Below are positions 1 through 11,308 of a stretch of 64,000 nt of DNA, in pieces (the stretch's first letter is position 1; each line of letters opens with the position of its first letter). The translations under genes were made by a program, and so were the position numbers. Source of the DNA: Rapana venosa (taxonomy: Eukaryota > Mollusca > Gastropoda > Neogastropoda > Muricidae); contig CM054153.1 of assembly GCA_028751875.1 (NCBI GenBank), forward strand, positions 27,007,052 through 27,071,051, written 5' to 3'. The notes under the pieces are model-generated. The model was not told the origin of the DNA, made no database searches, and was given only the letters and a program-made list of their open reading frames with translations.

Positions 1-227
1 GATTTTCATGTCAGAGTTGTTAGAAAACAACAAAGTAACATACAAAAACCTATACAACAGCGCAGCTTAACTGTCGGTACAACCCAGTTTAAATAGCTGG
101 ACACTTAGAAGACTCATTTCAGGTGGTGTTCAAGATTTAACTGACAGCTGGCCGATATTGTGTCGTGCAAGTGGACCCTGACTGATGCCACATTGGGTTG
201 GTTAGAGAAGCTGATAGCAACATTTAC

Positions 228-390
228 CTTTTTCATCCAGAACGGAGATGAAGCCAATATTGGGATCGCCCAGCGTTCCTCCTCCTGTGGGGTTCTTCAG
301 GATGATATAGAAGCTCACAGCACTGCCTGGATCCTTGCTGTGCACAATGGGCACCTTCACCACCTTCGTGGTCTCTGAACCCTGAAACAC
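228..390 (-). CDS. NCX: NCX exon, last strands of Calx-beta domain
   Basis: A 163-nt exon with a strong acceptor (gttcttgcag) and donor GTAAAT. It begins VFQGSETTKVVKVPIVHSKD and continues through FYIILKNPTGGGTLGDPN to IGFISVLDEK, the end of a Calx-beta domain (canonical pattern L.NPTGG..LG....A.VTI.DDD). The usual terminal DDD/DDE ligand cluster is reduced to LDEK. It ends in phase 1. The rest of the protein (a possible second CBD and the alpha-2 membrane half) must lie beyond base 1. Confidence 0.9.
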
Positions 391-700
391 CTGCAAGAAC
401 AGTTACTTCGATTTAATGGAGTCTGTGGTATGGTACTGGACTATGCGCTCGCTACATGCTCACGTGATCATCTAAGTAACTGACAATGACTTCATAATAT
501 CAGAATGGAACAGTCAAATCGTGTACAGGCAGATAGACAAATGGAAAGACACACACGCCGAGGACACAAAACAGTTGGCGGGAAATGACTACAGGATGAT
601 TTCTCTATGAATTGAGAACTTTGAGGGCCAGACAGAAGACAACATGCAGTTTAACAGACAGGGAGGGGGGAGGAAAGACGAGAGAGAACAAGCCACTGAC

Positions 701-830
701 TAGAGTTCCGTATGTATGGACGAAGTCCCTGCCAGACTTGGCAGATCCTTCCCGAGTTTCGTAGTCCACGGTGACCTTGCCAAATGAGGTTTCGTGAGCG
801 AGATGATCAACATTGGCTCTGCTGTTAGTC
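701..830 (-). CDS. NCX: NCX exon, middle of Calx-beta domain
   Basis: Encodes the loop and strands C-D of the Calx-beta domain: FGKVTVDYETREGSAKSGRD then FVHTYGTL, which follows the CBD pattern V(D/P)Y.T..G.A..G.DF....G.L. The donor is GTCAGT, weak but confirmed by phase and by the restored GTLVF across the junction. Two acceptors fit the required phase: one gives a start at 830, the other, 12 nt further in, gives 818; they differ by four residues (TNSR). The open frame extends further upstream, but no acceptor there has the right phase. Confidence 0.85.
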
Positions 831-904
831 CTCAGCACGATGGAACGTTCTTCCTCAGGTAATGGATTCTGTTCAAACCACACATTAAACGACTCCAACA
901 TCTC

Positions 905-1420
905 ATTTTGCAACTTTTAACTTTTGGTTGATAGTATATGTCATATCCTACAACTTTGGGGCTTAACTAACCACTTTGACGTTCTTTAGACAAAGCAGTC
1001 AGTGTAGTCCTTATTCTTTTCCTTCCACAAGAATTGGCAGAAAAGGATTTCCTATCACCTTGCCCATTTTTAAAATCTTCTTTTGACAAACGTGCATAGT
1101 ATGTTAAATTTCGATACGAATGACAGTGGCTATTCTAAAAAGGCTGAATGAAATAGAAAGAGCGACTGAATTTTTGCATCCAAAGACAAACCTTGTGGTG
1201 CTGTGGATGGATATTAAGGAGGCTATGTGAAGGTTACTGGCTAAAGTAAGTAACACCTTAATATTTTGTTTCTGAGAATCTGAGTGCACTTTTGCTTCTT
1301 ACGCACTAAGTATAATGGAAACTGTTTGATTCATTAAAACGGATAACAGCGTCACCAGTTAGTGGAGTTTTCAAGTTTGGTGTTGAAGCTGTAACAGTTG
1401 CTTCCATTTTTATCCCCCCC

Positions 1421-1463
<43 letters not shown>

Positions 1464-1925
1464 CCGTCTGATATCACTTCTGAAAAGACATTTAATTAAA
1501 GATTCATTTATTTACTCACACTTCTGCTCGCCTATTGTAAATGCTAAGCATAGCTAGAAAAACGACAGGGATGCAAACACGTAACTAAAGTGGACAGGGT
1601 GCTTGAAGGCTCAGGGCACATCACAGTATTTTATTTAAAAGCAAGAGCACACAACAAAACTTCTTTTCTTAATAAGTACAGAAACTATGCATTATACTGC
1701 ATTTCAGATTCAACACCTTTCTAATCTGAAGTTGCCATACTTATTTTGGTCACGATAAATATCCCTAAAAGAAGCATTGTAAGCAACACCTTTTATGCAG
1801 GAAAAAGTGCATTTCTATAAACATCTTATGTACGTGAATACGTATCTACACGCAAACATACACCTACACACACAGATGCAATAAACGTCTGTTACTATCT
1901 TTTTTCTAAAATGACAGTCGTACTA
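905..1925. other. Intronic sequence with long poly-C run
   Basis: NCX intron between the exons at 5.6 and 0.8 kb. It holds a roughly 48-base poly-C run (1414-1462, one T interruption). Nothing else is recognisable; no reading frame has coding character. Confidence 0.6.
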
Positions 1926-1927
1926 TT

Positions 1928-1949
1928 CACACACACACACACACACACA

Positions 1950-1983
<34 letters not shown>

Positions 1984-1992
1984 GCGCGCGCG
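1928..1992. repeat. (CA)n / (GCAC)n / (CG)n compound microsatellite
   Basis: Alternating purine-pyrimidine tract passing from CA repeats to CACG and CG repeats, directly before a SINE. Such tracts can adopt Z-DNA. Confidence 0.95.
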
Positions 1993-2340
1993 GGAAAGCC
2001 TGGTGGTTAGGGCGATGCATTCGTGATCTGCTGACCCGGGTTCGAATCTCGTTCAAGAGGATTTTTCCTCTGGAGTTAACATCAGCGCCGACTCCACTCT
2101 CCCCAAAAGTCCTTTGGATGAGACTATAAACCGAGGTCCCGTGTGCGAACGCACGCAGAACATCTTGCGCACACGTTAAAACCCGTTCCGCTTTTTGAAA
2201 GAGTAGGCCATTGTGTGTCGGTAGGAACGGATGACAACATTTACAAAAATGGCACACACACGGGGACTGGATGAAAAAGAGTACATGAGTGCTTATTCCA
2301 TTATCCTTGAAATAAAATGATAAAATAAATAAAAATATCA
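1992..2340 (+). mobile_element. tRNA-derived SINE, family 1, tail type B
   Basis: Pol III promoter boxes are visible: an A-box-like TGGTGGTTAGGGCG and a B box GGGTTCGAATC. The family-1 central block follows (GTCCTTTGGATGAGACTATA, then a cccgtgtgcgaacgcacgc block), and then tail type B, which includes CACACGGGGACTGGATG and GAGTGCTTATTCCATTATCC, ending in A/T-rich (AAAT)n. Near full length. Confidence 0.85.
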
Positions 2341-2439
2341 CACACATACAGACACACACACAAGCATAAGCTTACCACAGAGGCCAGGAACGACACACTC
2401 CTGCAACAACAAACAATTAATTAGTTTTGAAAATTGTTC

Positions 2440-3979
2440 TTAAACGCTCACCTTAATGATGTCTGGATCTATGGGCTCATTCAAACAGCCTCCAACCCAT
2501 GTCTATTCCTCTTCTCGCGTTATCAAAGGCAATGTACAAAACACTTTCTTTCATTACCCTCAACCAGTCCCTTATTCCTTGGGGGTTTCAAAAAGTTCTG
2601 ACAACTCTCTGCTATTCCCTGGAAATTGGTTAACTGTCGTTCCTGTCCACTTTATAGTGTTGTCTCTCCACTGTCCCCCGTGGGGTTGCCGGGGTCCTGT
2701 CAGTATAAATAGCATTCCCACATTCTGGAAATTCGGTGCTAGAAATTTCCTCTTTTCCTTCACTTTCTTTGTTTCTGCCTTGTTCCTTTTCTTCCTGTCA
2801 CCTCCTTTTCTATTTTCTACATTCTTGGTCCACTCTCCTGCCTTTTTTCCGGAAAGACTTAAAAGATAACAGCTCTTATATGCGAAATCAGATGCGTTGG
2901 GCCTGACTTGTCAAGGCGCTTAACGGCAGCGAGAAGCTCATATAACAGACAACGATAGTTGTCTGAGAGTCCGACAAAGAAAAAGAAGTCTCTCCACTTC
3001 TCCTCCTCCTATGTCCAGGCCCATCTTCTGCTCTGCCCTGCCCTGTACAGTACTCTTTGCAAAATCAGATAACGTTCTGATGTGAACGTGCCATTGTAGG
3101 TTTAGTTTCCCCGACACGGATCGATGGCTGCTCAGTTCTTTTAGTAACTTCTTTTCTCTACGGCTCTTTCAGGAGACATGCAGGACAGCAGCCTATTTGA
3201 AATACCTGGATCCATCTTTGATGATGGTTGTGATGTTCAAGCAAAGGGATACTTGATGTCACTAACACACACATCCTTCTCTTTCTAGAGATGGCAAAGA
3301 TCTGTTGGTTCTTCCACATGTCTTGAACCTTAAGAATGTGGTGATTCTAAGGCAGTTCTCGAAAACAGTTCTGGTCTGGTTCCTTTATCTGTCATGACTG
3401 GATGAAACAATGCAATGCATTGCAACACAATCCATTAGAATACGAAACAACAGAGTCCAATCCAATCCGGTTCCAGTGACACAGTGAGTGCAGCTGTAAG
3501 ACTGGGCACCAGAAAGCAACCACTGAAGTCTGCACAACCTCCCTCACATCCCATACCACAGCTTGGGCTGGTCAGATCAATATGGCTGTATTAAAAACAT
3601 GTACAAGCAAACAATTTCAAAATAAACCTTACTGCTTCTTATCATTTGTCGCGCTGTCTTAGATCTTCATCAACCCAACGAAGGTGACACTCCTGATTGC
3701 CTGAATTTGGTAAATAGCAAAAATAACTACACAATAATATAGATGTGACGTGGCGAGAGAAAAAAAAGGTTCTTTTGCATAATGCAGAGTAACCGTCCAA
3801 AGGAGCTTAATAAAGATTTTCTAAGACAACATGAAATAATGCAACGCTTAAGAAAGGAGTGAAAGGTAATGCAAGGAGGGCCAGTCCTAAGGTCGGCACT
3901 GATTGACAACCAGTTCAGCTGCCGAGTTTGCTGATAGGTACAGTTCCATTATGTAATTGATGGCTTCATTTATGCAGTA
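2440..3979. other. Intronic sequence, possible unclassified repeat, no gene seen
   Basis: Pyrimidine-rich stretch (2450-2870) followed by a perfect 8-bp-arm hairpin at 2946-2965 (CAGACAAC, loop GATA, GTTGTCTG). The hairpin surroundings look like the end of a dispersed repeat, but no second copy occurs in this window. Nothing recognisable between 3000 and 3979. Confidence 0.35.
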
Positions 3980-4383
3980 GGGACGAGATAGTCTAGCGGT
4001 TAGAGCGCTGCACTTGTGATCTGACAGCCCGGGATCAAGCCACCACGAAGGCGCCCGTTTTATGGGATTTTACCCTGGAGTTAATATCACTCTTGACTCC
4101 AATCCCTGAAAAGTCCTACGGATGAGACTATGAATCGAGGTCCTGTGTATGAACGCACACATAATATCTTGCGCAGACATTTAAAACCTGTTCCGCTTTG
4201 TGGAAGAGTAGGCAATTTCGTGCCGGCAGAAACAGATGACACAATTTTTAAAAAAACAACTGCATGCACACATGTGTCGCACTTAGACACCATCCCCGAA
4301 GTCGGAATGCAATTACCTTAATGGTGGGTAAAAACGGTCACAAACGCAAAATCTCACCATCGGTAAACCTCGGAGCTGTATGC
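3980..4383 (+). mobile_element. tRNA-derived SINE, family 1, tail type A
   Basis: Head with A box (TAGTCTAGCGGTTAGAGCGC) and a decayed B box (CCCGGGATCAAGCC), the shared central block (GTCCTACGGATGAGACTATG), and tail type A containing CCCCGAAGTCGGAATGC and AACGCAAAATCTCACCATCG. It is followed directly by a (CT)n tract at 4397-4443. Confidence 0.85.
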
Positions 4384-4390
4384 AGCATGC

Positions 4391-4396
<6 letters not shown>

Positions 4397-4443
<47 letters not shown>
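4397..4443. repeat. (CT)n microsatellite
   Basis: Uninterrupted CT dinucleotides. The Ser-Leu and Arg-Glu open frames across it are artefacts. Confidence 0.97.
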
Positions 4444-4451
<8 letters not shown>

Positions 4452-4842
4452 GCGTCTCTGTCTGTGCTTCCCTTGCAGAGTAGCCAGCAAGAAGTCTTAC
4501 AAGCAGCGAACAGCATTATCACTTTTTGGGTGCAGAAGCATTCGGCATGGCTGTTGAAGGACTGACTGATTCTGGAATGAATGCAGGACACTGTGCTGCA
4601 GGACAACAACACAGTTCCGTCATTTGAAATCGACGGTAGAGGCGAAAAAACTGCTGTTGTTTTGAGACTGACGGCCAACACTTCCAAGCAGCCCTATGTG
4701 ACAGAAAACAACTGCGTAACGTTTAGGCATAAATCCCCGTCACAGCGTAGATGAGAGAGGAGGAGCCTGGCGGTTCATCACGTTGAGATGACCAAAACAT
4801 GCAGAGAGACGGTAAATGTTGGATCCCTTTGGGGTGGGGAGT

Positions 4843-5120
4843 GAGGCACCGTGGTCGAGTGGTTTAAGCGTCAACTCGTGATCCAGAGGTCGCGGGTTCG
4901 ATCCCCGCTCGGCTCGGTGTTGTGTCCTTGGGAAAGACACTTTACTCCTATTTTCCTCACTCCACCCAGGTGTACAAGTGGGTACCAGCTCTGCTGGGGA
5001 AGTATCTGGCGACAGACTAGCGTCCTGTCACAGGGGTGGTGAAAAACCATCTGTTCGCTTAACGCTACAGAAACCGGGATAAGCTCCGGCTCTATGGGCC
5101 TTCTGGCTCGAAAGAACATA
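4843..5120 (+). mobile_element. tRNA-derived SINE, family with tRNA-Ser/Leu-like head
   Basis: The head has A box TGGTCGAGTGGTTTAAGCG and a perfect B box GGTTCGATCCC. The body contains TGTCCTTGGGAAAGACACTT and a 3' block with AACCGGGATAAGCTCCGG, ending CTATGGGCC. The intact B box and recognisable body suggest a fairly young copy. It is not a functional tRNA gene because the sequence runs on past the acceptor position into the SINE body. Confidence 0.8.
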
Positions 5121-5269
5121 CTTTTTGGGGTGGGGGGCTGTTTTTACCACCCCCACCAAGTTTGTGTTATGCTTCTGAGCCATAAGAGAAGGAACGAGCT
5201 ATTTATTACCGTAATCATTTACCAGTGTCTATGAAAGCTACAGAAACAAAGTCAGTTATGCGAACCTGT

Positions 5270-5382
5270 GCGTGCGTGTGTGTGTGATGCGAACCTGCGC
5301 GTGCGTGCGTGCGTGCGTGCGTGTGTGTGTGTGTGTGTGTGTGTGATTTTTTAAAAGTTTAGTTATTCTTTTGTTTCGAGCG

Positions 5383-5456
<74 letters not shown>
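5270..5456. repeat. (GTGC)n and (GT)n microsatellites
   Basis: Two tracts, 5270-5344 and 5384-5456, close to the donor of the NCX exon at 5557. Confidence 0.95.
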
Positions 5457-5459
<3 letters not shown>

Positions 5460-5556
5460 GCGCGCTCGCTCGCGCGCGTGTGAGTATATAGATGGGGTGG
5501 GAGGGGAAGAGGGTTAAAAAAAAAACAACCCAACCGACTCCAAAAAATGGACTTAC

Positions 5557-5656
5557 GGCGTTTGTCTGTGAAACAGGACTTCCACTTCCAGGCTTCCAGC
5601 TGTGGACGAGACGCCAAAACGTTCCGAGGCAAAGGTAAATTTGCCCAGCAAGTCCC
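5557..5656 (-). CDS. NCX: NCX exon, first strands of Calx-beta domain
   Basis: A 100-nt exon with acceptor ctactgcag and donor GTAAGT. It encodes [20 protein letters not shown] then [14 protein letters not shown]. This matches strands A and B of a Calx-beta domain; in vertebrate NCX the equivalent reads roughly G-x-FTFEE...VSE..G..EVKVLR. The acidic FEE at the end of strand A, which supplies Ca2+ ligands in canonical CBDs, is replaced by FASE. Phase 1 in, phase 2 out. Confidence 0.88.
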
Positions 5657-5888
5657 CTGCAGTAGTGGTACCCACAGTTACTGATGTTAGTTACACAACG
5701 TGCGCTTCCTACGATTTACAAAACAATTGTAGCTTACCATAGTTGACACACGTGTTTAATGAACCTATGACAAAGCTCTATGGATTTCATACCTTTCATT
5801 GCTTCTTAAATCACCGTTAATGACCCCGGTTTACGTTACCCACCGCTATATCATAAAACATAATTATCATATCATCGCTGTATCATAA

Positions 5889-6005
5889 AACGTTTCTATC
5901 CCCGACATCGGAATGCGGCTACCTAAATGGTGAGTAAAAACGGTCGCATACGCAAAATCTCACCACAGGAGAACCTCGGAACTCTAGCCGAGGAACGAAA
6001 AATAA
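5889..6005 (+). mobile_element. SINE family 1, 3' fragment (tail A)
   Basis: Contains only the tail A block (ATCGGAATGCGGCTACC, GCATACGCAAAATCTCACCA, CTCTAGCCGAGGAACG). The 5' part is missing. Confidence 0.75.
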
Positions 6006-6009
6006 ATCA

Positions 6010-7556
6010 AGGGCGAACGTGAAAAGATTTAGTCTAATGCACATACGTTAACTAACCATTACACGCATCACACAAGACTGTACCTCATCGGATTTACTGC
6101 ACAGCGCGTTGGCTAATTACTGCTTTAACCAAATATATCCTGCCACATTCTTTTGAGGTTCTGATGTTTACAAAGATGGATTTTAGAAACAAAATGTGTG
6201 TGTGTGTGTTTAAAAAAAATTTGTTTTTAAACCTAACGGTTTTAGGACCGACTTTAACATGGCAGTGTGGTTATGAAAGCCCGATAAAAAACCGGCCTGG
6301 AGAAACCTGTTGACCTGAATATCCCTCCCGTCTCTCCCCCCCCCCCCCCCCCCCCCACTCCCCATGACAATGTAGGTCCTGTGACTGCTGCGGCTGGTGA
6401 CCACAACAGTGTTTGGTTCGTCTTTAAAGGCTTCATACATTGAAGAAAGCACTTAAAAACTTGTTTTTCAGCCACAGCTCTGTGACGTCCAAGTGATGCT
6501 GCTACCAAACAGTTTATCCAGACACCGTTACATACAAGTACAACAGACTTATTGTGTGTTATTACTCTGGAGTCTGTAATTCGAAACAGACTATCCATTA
6601 GGAGCTTTCAATGTTGTCCACCCCCTACGAGACCCACCAGCCTAGGAAGACCCCGCACTACAACAGAATTCTTTCATTCAGCGGTGTTCATTTTTGGTCT
6701 CTCTGATACAGCTTGCTATGTGTTTTGTTCCTTATTGACGGCAGTACTAATTCAGTGGTGAAATCGGACTGGCTATACTGATACCACATCCCCCTAACTA
6801 CAGCGCTTCATTGATTTTTTTTTAAAAGACCTTTTCAGCAACGGGAAGAAAGCACGCAATAATTTTTTTTAAATCCGATTTGAGGTAACTGTCAGACTAA
6901 GCCTCAAGGATACAAGAGATCGATGATTTTTCTCTCTCCCCTCAAAACCAAAACATTGATCAGCTTAAGCATGATTATAATGATACCATGATACAACATA
7001 AAGTTAACACTTCTGACAGGATTGTAAACCCAGCGCTTTATGTTACAATATACACCAATATATACCAGACCCCAGAGCTACAAAGATTTTTTTTTTAAAC
7101 ACGAAAAACCCTAAGATACCCGTCGGAAATATTAGCAGCATTCTCACATTGTTTCTGCCCTTCTCACTGAACGCCCTGAGGCGTCGTTTGGGCACTACAT
7201 TGAAATTCCCACGCCCTGTCTCCTTGGGAAACTGATATTGGCAGATCCCACTGCTCTCACATAACCAATCTTTAAATACACAATACTAGACTGTGAAGTT
7301 GCCTATCTTCCTATCCTCCCCCCAAAAAAACAACAACAAGAGACAAAAAAAGCGATGCTTGCAATTAAAATGGAACTCTGTACTCTGGCCTGAGATTCTT
7401 TTGCTTTAACCATACACGACTCGACCAGCTATCAAAGTTTTGCTTCTGTTACTAAATAAATGACAATTACCTTATGGAGATCCTTTCCCACAAGAGTAGG
7501 AAATGCTGGAGAAAACTGATCACCATAAAAGCTTATCATATCGATGCAATCACTAG
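6010..7556. other. Intronic sequence, no gene seen
   Basis: Holds a poly-C run (6338-6356) and scattered A/T-rich sequence. No splice-bounded coding segment or known repeat recognised. Confidence 0.5.
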
Positions 7557-7558
7557 CA

Positions 7559-7559
<1 letters not shown>

Positions 7560-7589
<30 letters not shown>

Positions 7590-7591
7590 AA

Positions 7592-7622
<31 letters not shown>

Positions 7623-7640
7623 CAAAACACACACACAATT
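7560..7640. repeat. (CA)n microsatellite with AA interruptions
   Basis: CA dinucleotides broken at several points by AA. Confidence 0.93.
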
Positions 7641-7757
7641 TCTCAAAGTAAAAAGAGCCAATTAAACCTAAAAAATATGGCACTTCCAAATGCACTCTTG
7701 CTAAGACCACTCGCGGAACGTGGACTTGTTTTAAGAATACAAACATAAAATCGTGTA

Positions 7758-8520
7758 TGTGTCTTCGATTTTACGTCTGTTCACTTAAAGTGATATTAGA
7801 CGAGAGGTGGAGTAGGAGTGATGAAATGAGAGCTTGAAAGCAAAGAGAAAAGAGTTGGTAAATAAATATTTTGTGTATGTCTATATTCTGATTCCAAACA
7901 ATATGTTGCAAAAACTTGGCAAAGAAACGCAAATAGAACCAAAAAACCCAGAACAATCGAACACTATGCTAAAAGTGGAACCTGCACAATTACAAACCAA
8001 TCGGATAGTAAAACTGTTACAGTCTCACGGTCGTACTTTACAAAAAAGAAATTATTGGAGACCGCATCAGTGACAGTGCTATCTCGCATAATAAGTCTGG
8101 ATTGGTTAGAATCTTTTTAAAGCCATTACATTGGCACAAAACATGAATATTTGAAAGTTTTTCACTGCATAAACATTGTATATTTTTTGCGATTTTTTCT
8201 CGAAAGACATTTAATTTCAGTCTGTGAATCAGACAAATTTTTCTAGTACAAGATTTCTGAAAGCCATACTGAGCACAAAGAATATTCTCAATATCCAGAA
8301 GTAAACAATTGTGCTGGGGATAGCCAGCCTCTTCCTGTTTCTTTTTCACATGTTTTTTGCAAACATTTTGAAGCAAAGCATAACCCCCATGAAGAGAAAC
8401 AGGAACCTGTAAGACAGTTGAACAACTACAGTCATTTGCTGCTTTTTTAGCTGCTTTATCAACTTTCTCGTTAAAATAAATACAACAGTGAGATGGAACC
8501 CAGCAGAAAGTAACATTTGA
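7758..8520 (-). mobile_element. LINE relic: RNase H domain end, C-terminal region and 3' end
   Basis: From 8520 downward the minus strand reads VTFCWVPSHCCIYFNEKVDK, the end of a retrotransposon RNase H domain (W[VI]PSH.G...NE..D). A Cys/His-containing tail follows (KICLIHRLKLNVFREK, then QCLCSEKLSNIHVLCQC), typical of the C-terminus of I/Nimb-type or related LINE proteins. The frame stays open for about 160 codons. The last bases (7740-7805, minus) carry CTCGTCTAATATCACTTAAA and GTAAAATCGAAGACA, which recur at 52.75 kb. Clade naming is tentative. Confidence 0.78.
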
Positions 8521-8523
8521 ATC

Positions 8524-8526
8524 TGT

Positions 8527-8561
<35 letters not shown>

Positions 8562-8573
8562 AGGGGGGGGGGT
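8524..8573. repeat. (GT)n followed by poly-G
   Basis: A GT tract running into G9, at the 5' break of the LINE relic. Confidence 0.93.
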
Positions 8574-8916
8574 GTACCCGCTTGTGTGCATACACGTGCA
8601 AACGGAAACCAGTAACGGCAACACCATGCAAGGAGGCAAAACCCGTCATCAAACAAAGAGCAAGGAAGAAGAGAGCACAGAACCTGCAACAAAGGGGGTC
8701 AATTCTTCAGGGATATCAAAACACCCAAACGGTGATATGCTCGGGCGCTTCAGCATGTTCCTCACCACTGGTTAGGGGAAAAAACAGAAAAGAAAAGCAC
8801 TCTCATGTCAGATCACACATACGCACACTAGTACAAATTGAATTAGTCTGTTATCTCAACACAAGAGAAATTCACGCAGACTCACCCTCACGTACGTTGG
8901 TGTAAACGTTCTGAGT

Positions 8917-9147
8917 CCCCCCCCCCCCCCCCCCCCCCCAACCCTCGCTATCCCCTCTCGTCTACACAGACATGTGCACAAGCAAGGACTCGCACTAACA
9001 GACGCACGCGCGCATGCACACGAGCCAGTGTCCACGGATGGACAACCATTCGCGCATGGATTCTCTCTACCTCGTACCCATCCACCTCCGCATGTGCATG
9101 CGTACGAACGTGCGCACACACACACACACACATACACACACACACAC
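8917..9147. repeat. Poly-C and (CA)n / GC-alternating tract
   Basis: C run at 8919-8939 and CA repeats at 9114-9147, separated by alternating GCACGCGC sequence. Confidence 0.85.
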
Positions 9148-9544
9148 GTATAGATGGCTTGATGAAAAAAAGCAAATGCACTGCTTATTCAATGTACCAT
9201 CTGAAAATAAAAGTTTGACTTTGACTTTGACGTACACACATGCACACTAGTGTGCACTCACACATGCAACCACACACACACAATCGGGCGCGCGCAACTG
9301 CACCCATACTTTAAGATTTTTACCCCCTCTCCTTCCTACACGTGTTCAGAAAGGGTGACTCCCAGGGTGTTAAGCTGAGGAATGCACAATGATACCCCCA
9401 CAAGTAAACGGCAAAACCAAAAGCATCAAAAAGATACGAAAGAACTATGTAACATCAATCAACATCAGGCACTGTACCAACCGCCTGCTTTAATTAACCA
9501 AGAATAGAAAGTACCCCATTTAACTCCAAGACGAAGATGCGCTG

Positions 9545-9612
9545 TGGGATGCAATACAATACGTTACGGTACAATACAATACAATACAACACAACACAAC
9601 ACAACACAACAC
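9545..9612. repeat. (AATAC)n / (ACAAC)n pentanucleotide repeat
   Basis: AATAC units drift into ACAAC units. It abuts the 3' end of the reverse-transcriptase relic, and may derive from that element's simple-repeat tail. Confidence 0.85.
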
Positions 9613-9614
9613 AT

Positions 9615-10640
9615 CATCATTAGCATCAGCAGTCCCTTTAAAAGATGGTTGTCGAGGGGACTCGCGCTCCTTGTTGGTTGACTCCAGGCTGATCTGTCTT
9701 CAGCCTCTCGCAGCAACAGCGCCAAGTCCAATCTTGGATGTTCTGCATCATCCAGTTCTTCATCTGTCTGTCTACCCCTGCCTCTTCCTTCCTCAAGCGT
9801 TCCATGTGGGATAGTCTTTGCAAGAGAATTACGACGTTTGCCGTGATTAAACCATGCCTGCTTCCTCCTCTTGGCAACAGCAGCCAGAAGGGGTTTGTTC
9901 CTGTGGCCCAGCTTTCATGACTATCACCTCTTGTCACACTGACGCGTTGCTTCTGTGCTCCTGCCAGGACATGTGTAGAAGCCCTCTGGATGAAATCGTT
10001 TTGAAGGCTTTTCCAGGTCTGTAGTCAAAGTGCAGTTTTACTTTTCACACCCGTACAGCAGGACGGAGATTACGAGTGCTTAAACTACTTCAGCTTTGTC
10101 TGGAAGCTGATCTTGTTTTTCCAAAGCTGTTCCACTTTGCCATGGCCGAAGTTGTAAGGGCAAGTCTGATCTTTACTTCAGCTGCATGAGTGGCCATATT
10201 TGGTCAGCGTGGAGCCAAGATAATTATTTGAAGGAGTCTACTTCTTTAAGTTGTTGATCATTCATGGCAGTGTCAGCTGTGACGTGACTGATGCTGTTTA
10301 CAATGGCCTTGCTCTTCTCTGCGCTGATCTCCATACCACCAGCGCCAGCTCAGTGTTCTAATTTGCTTGTCAGTTCTCGGGGTTCGTTGTTGCTGCGTAA
10401 TAGGAAATCAATATCATCAGCAAACCGCTGTAAATAGGTCTACCACCAACAGATGTATATAGTGGTGTGGAATTCTGGGAGCATCTCTTGCAAGGTCTTC
10501 TCAAGAAAAAAGTTATTTCAAGTAGGCGAGAGTATGCAGCCTTGTCTGACACCTACTGTTGTTCGAAATGAATCTTCGATCTAACTTCAGAAGGACTGCA
10601 CTGCTGGCATTGTTGTAGAGTACCCGAATGATCTGCACTG
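9615..10640 (-). mobile_element. Decayed non-LTR reverse transcriptase (minus strand)
   Basis: Diagnostic pieces read on the minus strand in shifting frames. FRTTVGVRQGC-I-LSP (about 10530-10575) is RT domain 4 and RFADDID (about 10405-10425) is the catalytic FADD box. Near 9650-9700 lies the C-terminal REAEDRSAWS...SPLDNHL. The RT boxes closely resemble those of the element at 50-52 kb (EWFRTTVGVRQGCLLSP, RFADDIDG). Many stops and frameshifts; ancient and inactive. Confidence 0.8.
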
Positions 10641-11053
10641 AGCCTTCCTCCATGTTGAAAGTTCTGTTCTGAAAGTTTGCCAGTTACCGGGGTGTGGCTG
10701 GGAAAAAGTCTTTAGGGTCGGGAGTGAGAGTTGAGCGTCGGTGGGACCAGCGCTCCGGGCACTGCTGCCAGAGACCAGACACTCCTTTATCATTATCATC
10801 GTTACAATACAAGACAATGCAAAGCAACTGCAATGCAAAGCAGGTAATGCAATGCAACACAAAACGATATGAAAACACACAACACAGCACACGACTCGAC
10901 GCGACGCGAGACACTACACTTCAATGAAGGGATTGAATAGGTTGTGGTCAGTCTACAATGTTTTATGTCTTCCCGAGTCCTGTCTTCCCAATCCCACCTC
11001 TCAATCTACGTGTTGCTAAAATGAGAAACAGGGTAGAAAACAACCAGTTATAC
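10641..11053. other. Intronic sequence below the loop-2 exon
   Basis: Contains ATGC-rich pentamer-like stretches (10800-10900, CAATGCAA variants). No coding signal. The donor of the exon at 11054-11193 lies at its upper edge. Confidence 0.4.
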
Positions 11054-11193
11054 CGTCTGGCGATGTTCCCTTAATGACGGCGTCCCCAATCATCTTCACC
11101 TTGGAGACCACGTCAGCCATGCGGGGTTGCGGGTCCATCATACGGTGGAAGTTCTGGTTGCCCATCAAGGCACTCATCGCCAAGTGACGGAAT
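11054..11193 (-). CDS. NCX: NCX exon, cytosolic loop segment 2
   Basis: A 140-nt exon with a good acceptor (tttgcccag) and a weaker donor (GTATAA). Joined to the preceding exon it reads ...AHRM-R-FRHLAMSALMGNQNFHRM... and then a Pro/Met/Lys-rich stretch ending GTSPDG. The position, just before the Calx-beta domain, corresponds to the part of the NCX loop that in vertebrates holds the QATR(L/V)MTGAGN block; AMSALMGN may be its counterpart (inference). Phase 2 in and phase 1 out agree with both neighbours. The donor is non-consensus after GTAT, but the phase match to the next exon supports it. Confidence 0.82.
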
Positions 11194-11308
11194 CTGGGCA
11201 AAGATCACCAATGACCCACAAGCTGTGTCAACAACATGGATTCGTCAGCGTTAACGTCTAACACGGCGGCCAGTGTGTGTATGTGTGTGTTGTGTGTGTG
11301 TGTTGTTT

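Noticed and set aside
605..913. Full 102-codon open frame as the exon
   Set aside because: The upstream part (MQNEMLESFNVWF...) has no acceptor in the phase required by the preceding exon; the Calx-beta similarity starts near 830-818, and the downstream part passes the donor at 701.
2456..2869. 137-codon plus-strand ORF
   Set aside because: Pyrimidine-rich sequence giving Phe/Ser/Leu, with no splice context or domain.
2946..2965. Helitron 3' hairpin
   Set aside because: The hairpin is perfect, but no CTRR terminus follows at the expected distance and no 5' TC end or Rep/helicase frame is present.
4264..4687. Open frames rich in Ser-Leu or Arg-Glu
   Set aside because: They are translations of a (CT)n/(GA)n microsatellite; the same applies near 23.6, 25.8, 26.2, 34.2, 34.7, 37.9, 45.2, 55.2 and 61.6 kb.
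4855..4925. Functional tRNA gene
   Set aside because: A and B boxes are present, but the sequence continues into a SINE body (TGTCCTTGGG...) rather than ending with an acceptor stem and T-run.
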